From a bacterium (GTDB lineage: Bacteria > Bacillota_I > Bacilli_A > Mycoplasmatales > Mycoplasmoidaceae): a stretch of 64,000 nt of DNA. The notes under the pieces were generated by a model. The model had not been told where the DNA came from and made no database searches. It worked only from the letters and a program-made list of their open reading frames with translations. Where the stretch lies: the NCBI GenBank assembly GCA_017645255.1, contig JAGCPI010000025.1, positions 1 to 64,000 on the forward strand. Reading direction: 5' to 3'. Of this stretch, positions 55,930 through 64,000 are shown one piece after another (position 1 is the first letter of the stretch; every line of letters starts with the position of its first letter). Made by a program: the position numbers and the translations under genes.

Positions 55930-56801
55930 TGACATTCTTTCAGTTACAAAAGAAATTTTTAACTAAATATAACTACCACGATGATCCAAACTTGGATCAT
56001 GAATTTTTAGAATTAGTTTTTGCTTTTTCACATAAAGTAAAAGATGTGCAACACTTTTACTTATATCGCAATCAACCAATTGATTTTGAAGATCAATTAA
56101 ATAGTTTTTATCTAGATTTGTTTCTCATTTGTAACTGCAAATTCCCGTGTGCATACTTAACACACAACAAAAGTTTTTATAATTACCAATTTTTTATTAG
56201 AAAGGGAGCTTTTGTTCCCCGTCCTGAAACTGAATTATTGGTCGATAAAATAATTTTAGAAAATTTTCGGGGAATTAGAATCCTTGATCTGTGTGCAGGA
56301 ATTGGTAATATCGGTCTTTCACTAGCAAAATCATTAAATGCAAAAGTAACATTAGTTGAAAAATATGAAATTCCTTTTCATTTAATGAAATTAAACGCAA
56401 AAAGATTAGAAGTCTTGCATCAAGTTCATTTAAAACAAGAAGACGTCAAACTCTTTTTAATAACAAACAAACAAAAATTTGATGTGGTGGTCATGAATCC
56501 TCCTTACATTAGCATTACCAGCAAACAAGTTGAAAAAAACGTGCTTCGCTATGAACCACATCATGCATTGTTTGCTAAAAATAGTGGCCTTTATTTTTAT
56601 CAATTATTATTGACAAATTTACCTTATTTGATGGCCAAGAAAATTAAGGTATATTTAGAAATTGATCCAGCACTTGTTAATTCATTAACAAAATTACTAG
56701 ACCAAATTTGATGAAAAGATGCCTTTAATTATTCGTACGTTTTTGAAAAAGATTATCATCAATTGACTCGTTATTTAATTATTAAAGTAGAGGAAAAATA
56801 A
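55929..56801 (+). CDS. prmC: Release factor glutamine methyltransferase
   Basis: 290 aa. Methylates the Gln of GGQ in RF1. SAM-binding motif LDLCAGIGNIGLSLAK, FVPRPETELLVD, and the NPPYIS catalytic motif (VVMNPPYIS) are complete. The N-terminal helical domain is diverged. The last 30 residues follow two consecutive UGA/UGG Trp codons. Overlaps prfA and tsaC by single bases (TAATG at both ends). Confidence 0.94.
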
Positions 56802-57352
56802 TGGAATGATGTTCATATGATGATTTTGATAAAATTATTGATTATTTAATGCACAATAAAGCAGTCTTAATGGAAACTGATACTGTTTTAGGCCTATTTA
56901 GTAAGAATGAAGACTTGCTATATAGTTTAAAAAATCGGCCAAAACAAAAAAAGATTGTTTTATTAGTAGAAGACGTTAACAAAATTCCTCATCCAAGTAA
57001 GGAATTAAAAAGATTAGCAGAAAGTTTTTGACCTGGCCAATTAACACTAATTTATGACCATATTTCTTACCGCATTCCCAATCATAAGGAAGTGCTAAAA
57101 GTCTTACCAATTGTGGGGTCAGTTTATTGTACAAGTGCTAATATTAGTGGTGAAGAACCATTTCGAAACAGTAAAGAAGCATTTGAAAAATTTAAAGATA
57201 ACCCTGCAAGCAATGATTTATTAGTTGTTAAAGGAGTATCATACACTCCAAGTCCAAGCACTATTTATGATCTTGACACAAACAAAATTGTTCGGCAAGG
57301 GGCAATTACTTTAGACCAAATTGAAAATTCCTTAAATAGTATTAAAAAATAA
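56801..57352 (+). CDS. tsaC: TsaC/Sua5 family threonylcarbamoyl-AMP synthase
   Basis: 183 aa. First step of the t6A37 modification of ANN-decoding tRNAs. Sua5/YrdC motifs: METDTVLGLFS, KNRPKQKKIVLLV, FWPGQLTLIY (with UGA-Trp) and YCTSANISGEEPF, SPSTIYDL. The length fits TsaC (no extra Sua5 domain). Coupled to prmC as in many bacteria. Confidence 0.92.
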
Positions 57353-57365
57353 ATAAAAACTAATC

Positions 57366-57812
57366 ATGATTTATTTAGGATCTGATCATGCTGGTTATTT
57401 AGTAAAATGTGCCATTGCTCATTATTTGAAAGAAAATAAGATTGCATATATTGACTGTGGAACAAATAGTTTAGATCGCACTGATTACCAAAAGTTTGCT
57501 TTTCAAGTATGTGAAAATGTATTAACTGCTAAAGATAACAAAGGGATTTTAGTGTGTGGCACTGGGGTAGGAATGAGTATTGCGGCAAACAAGGTACCCG
57601 GAATTATTGCTGGTTTAGTTGATAAAAAAGAATTAGCAACTTATGCAGTGTCGCATGATCATTGCAATGTTTTATGCTTAAGTGGTCAATATGTAAATAT
57701 TGCTGATAACTTAGCAATTGTGCAAACATTTTTAAATACAAATCCACTATATGATTATCACTATAATCGAATTCAAGCGATTATGGAATACGAAAAGAAT
57801 CATAAAAAATAG
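57366..57812 (+). CDS. rpiB: Ribose-5-phosphate isomerase B
   Basis: 148 aa. Interconverts ribose-5- and ribulose-5-phosphate in the non-oxidative pentose phosphate path. YLGSDHAGYLVK, the catalytic-Cys/Thr loop VCGTGVGMSIAANKVPGI, and DHCNVLCLSGQYV match RpiB/LacAB proteins; the CGTG loop keeps Cys. Between tsaC and glyA, an arrangement also common in Firmicutes. Confidence 0.95.
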   Translation: MIYLGSDHAGYLVKCAIAHYLKENKIAYIDCGTNSLDRTDYQKFAFQVCENVLTAKDNKGILVCGTGVGMSIAANKVPGIIAGLVDKKELATYAVSHDHCNVLCLSGQYVNIADNLAIVQTFLNTNPLYDYHYNRIQAIMEYEKNHKK

Positions 57813-57826
57813 GAAAATAAAATAAC

Positions 57827-59050
57827 GTGATAGATAAAGAAGTAGAATCATTAATTCTCCAAGAAACTAAGCGAGAACAAGAATACATCAACCTTATTCC
57901 TAGCGAAAATTACGCTTCGCAAGATATTCTTGATGCTACAGGTTCAGTATTTATGAATAAGTACGCAGAAGGATATGCCCACAAGCGTTATTATCCAGGA
58001 ACTGAAGTAGTAGACCAACTAGAATTATTAGCCATTGAACGGGCAAAGAAATTGTTTAATTGTCAATTTGCTAACGTGCAAGCATTGAGCGGCTCGATGG
58101 CTAATGAAGAAATTTATTTTGCTTTATTACAACCAGGTGACCGAATTTTAAGCATGAACTTAATTGACGGAGGTCACTTAAGTCATGGCAGCAAGGTGTC
58201 ATTTGCTGGAAGATATTTCCAAATTGATCACTATTATGTTGACAAAGCTAGTGAATTGCTTGATTATGATGCAATTAGAGAACTTGCATTAAAAGTTAAA
58301 CCAAAGTTAATCATTGCTGGTGCAAGCAATTATTCACGGATTATTGATTGAAAAAAATTTAAAGAAATTGCTAGTGAAGTAGGAGCATATTTATTAGCTG
58401 ATATTTCCCATATTTCTGCGTTGGTAGTGACTGGTTTGCATCCATCCCCATTTCCATATGCCGATGTAGTGATGACGACAATGCAAAAACAAATTCGTGG
58501 TCCAAGAGGAGCAATTATTCTTTCTAATGATCCAACCATTGCAAAGAAAATTGACAGTGCAGTTTTTCCAGGCATGCAAGGTGGACCCCAAGAAAATATT
58601 ATTGCTGCTAAAGCAGTTGCCTTCTATGAAGCAAGTCTACCTTCCTTTAAGACTTACTGCGAAAATGTTATTAGAAATAACAAAGCATTATGCCAAGTAT
58701 TTCTTGACCACAATTATCATGTAATTGCTAATGGAACTGATAACCATTTGTTTTGCGTTAATGTTTACCAAAAATGCAACAAGACAGGTGACATTGTCGA
58801 ACATTGATTAGAACAAGCTCATATTTTAGCTAATATGAATACAGTTCCTTATGATGAAAATAAACCAATGCACCCTAGTGGTATTCGAATGGGATCACCT
58901 GCAATGACGACAAGAAATTTGAATGAACAAGAATTTAAACAAATTGGTAAATGAATCATTCAAATTATTGATAGTAATGGTAATGAACAAGTAATCAATA
59001 AAGTTAAAGACCAAGTATTAGCATTATTAAAAAAACACCCAATCTATTAA
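57827..59050 (+). CDS. glyA: Serine hydroxymethyltransferase, unusual active-site Lys motif
   Basis: 407 aa, GTG start (AGGAAA about 10 bases upstream). PLP enzyme converting serine plus tetrahydrofolate to glycine plus methylene-THF. The family pattern is clear: [77 protein letters not shown], and FPGMQGGP. At the Schiff-base Lys the usual TTTHKTLRGPR reads [11 protein letters not shown], so the His next to the Lys is Gln. The Asp and His of ADISHI remain. Last gene of the operon, followed by a strong terminator. Confidence 0.94.
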
Positions 59051-59071
59051 GATTAGGTGCTAATGAATGAT

Positions 59072-59104
59072 AAAAGTATGCGTTTTAGGCATACTTTTTA
59101 TTTT
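59072..59104. terminator. Bidirectional terminator, glyA / rnj
   Basis: AAAAGTATGC (59072-59081) pairs with GCATACTTTT (59089-59098) around a 7-base loop, followed by TTATTTTAT. It also lies just past the rnj stop on the minus strand. Confidence 0.9.
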
Positions 59105-60884
59105 ATACTTCCATGATATTTGTAAAGATTCGTGGAGTTTTATGCTTAGTTCGCCAAATGTATTGACTTACGATGTTAAAGACTTTACTGCGCAAGAATT
59201 GATGAGAAGGAATTTCTTTCTTTTCCTTTAATTCCTTTTGAACCATTTGCTTAATGGTGCTCATTATTTTATTAACTAATCAGGCGTTTTCTTTGGCATA
59301 AAAACATCCCCGGGTTGAAATGATTGGATTAGTATTTAAAGTGTTATTATTCTTGTTGAAGATTAAAAGAACATTAAACACTCCGTTACTAGAAATATTT
59401 TGACGTTCTTGAATAATTTCTCATGAATCGTTGTTTTCATGATCACCATCTTGTGCTTGGTTACCATCAATATAGGTGTTACCAATTGGCACAAAATCAT
59501 CAGTAACTTCAACTACTCCATCATACAATTCAAGTTTTTGGCCCAACGCACTTACTTTAATTGCATTTTCGTCCATTCCTACTAACTCAGCAAGGTTTTT
59601 TAAACTTGCCATCATTTTATATTCACCATGAATAGGAATTAAATTAGTTGGTCGTAAAATTTTAATTAACAATTGTAATTCAGTTTGCGTAGCGTGCCCC
59701 GAAGCATGAATCTTACAGTTAGGGCCATTTTCATACACTTTAACCCCACACTTATAAATTTGGTTAACTAATTCTTCAACACTTAAGTAGTTTCCTGGAA
59801 TCGGATTTGATGATAAGATTACTGTATCAGTTGGTTTAAAAGTGACGTAGTGATGTTTACCATAAGCAATTTGGCTTAGTGCAGCTAATTCTTCACCTTG
59901 CGAACCCGTCAATAAGATTGCTACTTCGTTATCAGGATAGTTAGCGATTTCCGCAGGAGTAATAAATGTTTCGTTTGGAACGTTTAAATAACCAATTTTG
60001 CGTGAAACATTAACGTTTGTATCCATACTGCGACCCATTAAACAAACTTTGCGGTTATTAGCCACACAAATGGCAATAATTTGTTCGATCCGGGAAAGGT
60101 TGGAAGCAAAACTAGAAACAAACACACGTCCGATTTGTTTGGAAATAATTTGTTTTAGTTTTTTAATGACGTAATATTCACTAGTGCTAAAGCCTTCCCG
60201 TTGTGCGTTGGTAGCTTCACACATTAATACTGCTACGTCCCGTTGCCCTAATTCCGCAGCTTTTTGAATATTGAATTGATCCCCATAGGTTGAAAAATCA
60301 AACCGGAAGTCCCCGGTTTCAAAAATTAAACCATTGGGGGTAGTAATTGCAGCAGCAAATGCATCAGGAATAGAGTGGGCAACCCGACAAAATTCAACCG
60401 TAAAATGTTTAGTTTTAAATTTACTATCGTCATTAATTGGATGTAAATCTTTAGCAGTATTAAACTTGATGTCCTTATATTCGCTTAATTTCTTTTTAAT
60501 TAATTCACAAGGTAATTTACCTGCTCAAATTTCGGGAATCTTCACATTTTTTAATAAGTGAGGAATCGCCCCAATGTGGTCTTCGTGACCATGGGTAATT
60601 ACCAAAGCTTTAATCTTTTTTTCGTTTTCTTTTAGGTAGTCAATATTGGGAACAATTCCGTTGATGCCAGGTTGATTTTCATTTCCAAATTTAATTCCTG
60701 CATCAACAATGATGATTTCATCTTCATGTTGAATAACATACATATTCTTCCCAATTTCTCCAACCCCTCCTAATGCAAAGATGTAAGTAGGAGCATGATT
60801 GTGTGTTAAAGACTTAATTGGAGTATTAGCAGTAGTTGATGTAGGTTCTTCAATTAATTTATTATTTTCTTCAGTTGTTGGCAT
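59103..60884 (-). CDS. rnj: Ribonuclease J
   Basis: 593 aa metallo-beta-lactamase/beta-CASP RNase, main mRNA decay and 5'-exonuclease enzyme in mollicutes. Motifs: GGVGEIGKNMYVI, VDAGIKFGNENQPGI, the Zn motif ITHGHEDHIGAIPHL, beta-CASP region RVFVSSFASNLSRIEQI with GRSMDTNVN, LTGSQGEE, ASGHATQTE and IPIHGEYKM. A UGA-Trp continues the frame into the C-terminal domain down to 59103. First about 25 residues are a polar extension. 8 bases downstream of def on the same strand. Confidence 0.95.
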
Positions 60885-60892
60885 ATAAAAAA

Positions 60893-61534
60893 TTATTTAG
60901 TATTTGTATTTTTATTTTGCATATTTTTTGCTTGGTCAGGTTGAGGATTAGATGCTTGATTATCAACTTGTTTTTGCATAATAATTGGTTGATAAGGAGT
61001 AGCATTATCAGGAATTTCTGCAATCCGGTCATAATAAACTAAACCATGCAAATGGTCAATTTCATGTTGCAAACAAATAGCTAAAATTCCTTTAGCATCA
61101 ATAATAATATCTTTTTTGTTAAAGTAGTCGTAAGCACTTACTTTTACGGTTTTATAACGAATAGATACCCCTTCGTAATCAGCATCAACTGATAAACAAC
61201 CTTCACCATGAGGCAAATAGGTTTTGGCAACGGAACTAGAAATGATTTTTGGATTAAACAACATATATTTGTGTTCAACTCCGTCCCCATCAAAGTGGAC
61301 GTACACAATTTGTTTTGGAACTCCTAATTGATTTGCAGCAATGGCAATTCCAGGAACAATATGCAATTTTTTAGCATGATTAGCATACGATTCATCGATG
61401 TATGCTTGCATTTTTTGCATCAATAATTGATCATCAGCGGTAAGCTTGGTTGGATCAACTGGCGCACAACTCATTCGGATGACAAGTGTATCATCCATCG
61501 ATAATCATTTTTTGTTTGGTATTAATTCTTTCAT
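60893..61534 (-). CDS. def: Peptide deformylase
   Basis: 213 aa. Removes the formyl group from new proteins. Three motifs: GIAIAANQLGVP (GxGLAAxQ), HGEGCLSVDADY (EGCLS), and QHEIDHLHGLVYYDR (HExDH metal site). The start was placed at ATG 61534 (MKELIPNKKW), which extends upstream through a UGA-Trp. The C-terminus has a 30-residue Gln/Asn-rich tail. Confidence 0.96.
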
Positions 61535-61633
61535 AATCAAGGAAAAAACATTCGATTTTGTTAAAATTACTTATTATAAAATTATAAATAAAAATAGCAA
61601 AGTTTAGATAATATTATTAATTATAAAAACAAT

Positions 61634-62203
61634 ATGGCACCAGGAAAATTAATTATTATAAGTGGTCCAAGCGGAGTTGGTAAAAAAACAATCTTGGATC
61701 AAATAATGCAAGATAAATCTTTAAATTTGCACATGTCCATTTCAATGACAACTAGACTTCCACGTAATAATGAACAAGATGGAAAAGATTATTTTTTTAC
61801 TACGGTTAATAACTTTAAAGATTTAATAGCAAAAAATAATTTCTTAGAATACGCAGTATATAACAATAATTATTATGGGACTCCTAAATCTTTTGTGCGT
61901 AATCAATTAGCATGTGGCAATAATGTGTTACTTGAAATAGAAACTGTGGGGGTAAAGAAATTAAGTTCATTTGATTTACCAATGACCAAAATCTTTATTG
62001 CTCCACCATCAATAGAAACGTTAAAAGAACGTTTAATCAAACGCAATACTGAAAGCATGGAAGTCATTAATCAACGACTAGCAAAAGCCCAAGAAGAATT
62101 AAAGTTAGTAAACATGTATGACTATACCGTCATTAATGATGAATTAAATAGTTGCATTGAACAAATTAGAACCTTAATTAAGCAAATTATTAAGCATGAC
62201 TAA
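61634..62203 (+). CDS. gmk: Guanylate kinase
   Basis: 189 aa. Phosphorylates GMP to GDP. P-loop IISGPSGVGKKTIL, the GMP-binding MSISMTTRLPRNNEQDGKDYFF (split by family boxes), YNNNYYGTPKSFV, and ILLEIET-like segment VLLEIETVGVKK are visible. The usual Asp of the LEID box is Glu here (LEIE). Divergent from def and overlapping the next gene by 8 bases. Confidence 0.95.
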   Translation: MAPGKLIIISGPSGVGKKTILDQIMQDKSLNLHMSISMTTRLPRNNEQDGKDYFFTTVNNFKDLIAKNNFLEYAVYNNNYYGTPKSFVRNQLACGNNVLLEIETVGVKKLSSFDLPMTKIFIAPPSIETLKERLIKRNTESMEVINQRLAKAQEELKLVNMYDYTVINDELNSCIEQIRTLIKQIIKHD

Positions 62204-62480
62204 AGTTTTAACATCCTATTTGCAACTTGGTGAATTAACTAAAAACCAAGATAAATTAATTTTTCTATTTGCTAGTATAATCCAACCTGAAATAAAACAA
62301 TTGCTTGCAAAATGTTCAATTGATGTAATTGTGATTGATTACAAAGTTTTTGAAGCATTAAATAAAAAATACCACGTTAAACAAGATTTAACGTTAGTAT
62401 TTTTAGATCATGATTTTGTTATTTATCAAACAAGTGATAAACAAGCAATTATTAATTTTCTTAAATTAAAGGAATTTTAA
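62196..62480 (+). CDS. Small thioredoxin-fold-like protein without CxxC
   Basis: 94 aa, not firmly recognised. The pattern SIDVIVIDYKVFEALNKKYHVKQDLTLVFLDHDFVIYQTSD resembles, in strand/helix order, the second half of thioredoxins (V.ID.D....L...Y.V...PT.v.F.dg..v...). There is no CxxC pair and no cis-Pro (the residue is Leu), only one Cys, so it would not be a normal redox enzyme. Overlaps gmk by 8 bases and shares its stop with the convergent gene. Confidence 0.6.
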   Translation: MTKVLTSYLQLGELTKNQDKLIFLFASIIQPEIKQLLAKCSIDVIVIDYKVFEALNKKYHVKQDLTLVFLDHDFVIYQTSDKQAIINFLKLKEF

Positions 62481-62971
62481 TGTAAAGTTAAAAGTACACT
62501 TAATAATGTATTGATAGCTTTATTAGTGATAGTAATGCGATCTTGCAATTCATTGTAAGACTTGAATTGCAATTCATAATCATTGAACTCATCAACAACA
62601 TAAATGGAAATGAAGGCATGTCCGTTTGGATTGTCCTTCATTTTTTCATCAACTTGCAAATTGGGAATTTCTTTTAAGTTGGGATCATTGCTCGTTGAAA
62701 CAACACTTAACACACAATCGCAATCATATTCATCATGAAAGTATTTCGCTAGTTTGCGAGCATTATTCTTGCAAATAAAATTTTTAGTGTCTAAATCAAA
62801 TTTTCATGCTAATGATAAATCGTTAAAGATAAATCCAAATTGATAAACTTTAGCGTAATCATCATAAACCGCAAAATTAGATGAAATCATTCCGTTCGTA
62901 CTAGTTTCAATAATTCCAACTTTCAAATTTAATTCTTGTAAACGTTGAATAACAATGTGGTGTAAACCCAT
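62477..62971 (-). CDS. CinA C-terminal domain-like protein
   Basis: 164 aa, size of the isolated CinA C-terminal (nicotinamide-nucleotide amidohydrolase) domain. Matches in order: VIQRLQELNLKVGIIETSTNG (family L...g.tva.aES.TgG), VYQFGFIFNDLSLAWKF (YsN..K), VLSVVSTSNDP (la.TGiAGP), PNGHAFISIYV (kPvGtvyia) and LQDRITITNKAINTLL (R......aL..l). The catalytic Ser-Cys-Thr-Gly-Gly motif has degenerated to TSTNG. In M. genitalium a cinA-like gene is next to pgsA and asnS, the same order as here, which supports the call. Confidence 0.7.
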
Positions 62972-62973
62972 AA

Positions 62974-63642
62974 TTATTGTTTGACTTTTACTTGTTGTAT
63001 TTTTTTACTAATTTGCACAATATAAATTCCCATTGACACTAAACTGAAAACTGTTGCAATTAACATTACTAAATTTTGACCTAAATATCAATCGACTTCT
63101 TGGTTGGTAGCAACTGCTAGATTAAAACTAAAGTGCATAAAGAAGAAAATTAAAATTAATCCGACTAATTCAAACACTGTTTTTAATTTTCCCCACATTG
63201 AAGCAGGCACAATAATTTGCTTACTTAATGCGTGCATTCTAAAAGCGTCCACAATAAAATCGCGTAGAATTAATAAAACACACACTCAAATTGGGATTAA
63301 TGATAAATAAGCAAAACAAATTAGCACCCCATCAACTAATAATTTATCAGCTAATGGATCTCAAATTTTACCAAAATCCGATACTCAATGATATTTACGA
63401 GCAATATATCCATCTAAAAAATCAGTTAAAGAAGCAATCACAAATAAAATCGCTGCTAAAATTTCGTTTAGTTGGAAAGCAGCACTTGCATCACTAACTG
63501 CAGCATTTAACTTTAAACTATAACAAACTGGTCCAAATGGCACTAACACAAAAATAATGACAATTACCATTAGAACAATCCGGAAAATAGTTAGTGCATT
63601 GGGAATATTTTTTTTCTGAAAATATTTCTTAACAAAAAGCAT
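62974..63642 (-). CDS. pgsA: CDP-diacylglycerol-glycerol-3-phosphate 3-phosphatidyltransferase
   Basis: 222 aa integral membrane enzyme making phosphatidylglycerol phosphate. IPNALTIFRI at the N-terminus and the CDP-alcohol phosphotransferase motif DFLDGYIARKYHWVSDFGKI with WDPLADK carry the metal-binding Asp residues (DG..AR...G...D...D; UGA-Trp in WVSD). About five TM helices. Starts immediately after asnS and ends 2 bases before cinA-like. Confidence 0.95.
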
Positions 63643-64000
63643 CTAGAATTTTAAAGAACCAGGGAAGCGTGGGAAAGAAATAACATCACGAATATTTTCA
63701 ACTGCAGTTAACATCATTACCATCCGTTCAAAACCAATTCCAAATCCAACGGATTTATAATAACCATATTTCCGAAGGTTAATGTATCAATCAAGAACTT
63801 GAGTATTCATCTTTAATTCTTCACAGCGTGCAGTTAATTTATTGTAGTCCCCTTCCCGTTCACTACCACCAACTACTTCACCAATTCCTGGTACTAAACA
63901 GTCAAAAGCAGCGACAGTTTTTTGATCAGGATTTGCTTTCATGTAAAAAGCCTTGATTTCTTTTGGATAGTTAACAAGGAAAATAGGCATTTGGTAAACT
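63643..64000 (-). CDS. asnS: Asparaginyl-tRNA synthetase, 3' part
   Basis: About 119 C-terminal residues of a class II synthetase; the 5' part is beyond the right edge. [16 protein letters not shown] and [33 protein letters not shown] are the AsnRS motif 3 region and end. AsnRS rather than AspRS because of the WYINLRKYG...GFGIGFER spacing and IRDVIsFPR ending. Same asnS-pgsA order as in M. genitalium. Confidence 0.93.

Noticed and set aside
62477..62971. 5'-methylthioadenosine nucleosidase
   Set aside because: First impression only; the order of motifs and the position next to pgsA and asnS fit the CinA C-terminal domain better.
4295..63990. Apparent frameshifts or split genes at in-frame UGA codons (sufC, proS, infB, nusA, prfA, rnj and others)
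   Set aside because: In each case the frame continues unchanged with family-typical sequence and UGA stands at Trp positions; the tRNA-Trp has anticodon UCA. These are intact genes in code 4, not pseudogenes.

Overview
This window reads as a low-GC mollicute chromosome (Mycoplasma/Ureaplasma/Malacoplasma type). In almost every gene in-frame UGA codons fall where the protein family needs tryptophan. The only tRNA gene has anticodon UCA (Trp, reading UGA), and the only release factor seen is RF1, which reads UAA and UAG. All coordinates below therefore use genetic code 4. Under code 11 most genes look fragmented and four small membrane-protein genes are hard to see at all. The genus cannot be fixed from the sequence alone. 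The large Opp transporter with an oversized OppF and the asnS-pgsA-cinA-like order resemble the M. pneumoniae/Ureaplasma side of the group. The nearly complete suf cluster is unusual for a mollicute.

Layout. 1-4198 (-): 3'-truncated giant Ser/Asn/Tyr-rich lipoprotein. 4295-11736 (+): iron-sulfur cluster operon sufC, short sufD, sufS1, sufS2, sufU, sufB, then proS and an acyl carrier protein, followed by tRNA-Trp. 11924-14896: divergent potassium transporter genes ktrA/ktrB and a membrane protein. 14900-17339: galU, pth, tilS. 17371-24917: a membrane-anchored hypothetical and three large paralogs of an unrecognised one-TM family, with lemA between copies 2 and 3. 25018-27674 (-): truB, trmK and the primary sigma factor. 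27778-28742: two convergent small membrane proteins.

28850-38951 (-): oligopeptide ABC transporter in the order oppA, a fused oppB-oppC frame, oppD, oppF. A 227-base hairpin-rich leader lies in front of it. 39179-40450 (-): yebC and ppa. 40552-42651 (+): large GT2 glycosyltransferase. 42648-48888 (-): membrane protein, rbfA, infB, nusA, acpS and a second membrane protein. 48938-59050 (+): tight informational and metabolic operon rnhC, secA, uvrB, rpmE, prfA, prmC, tsaC, rpiB, glyA. 59103-61534 (-): RNase J and def. 61634-62480 (+): gmk and a small thioredoxin-like protein. 62477-64000 (-): cinA-like, pgsA and the 3' part of asnS.

The genome is very compact. Many neighbours overlap by 1-41 bases, and three convergent pairs share the four bases that hold both stop codons. 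No mobile element, CRISPR array or rRNA was found. The longest gene-free stretch is the oppA leader (227 bases); every other gap is 115 bases or less.

The observations most worth following up are: (i) tandem SufS paralogs of which the first has lost the catalytic cysteine; (ii) OppB and OppC in one continuous frame; (iii) the lemA-associated triplicated family; (iv) structured leaders before oppA and nusA that look like attenuators.
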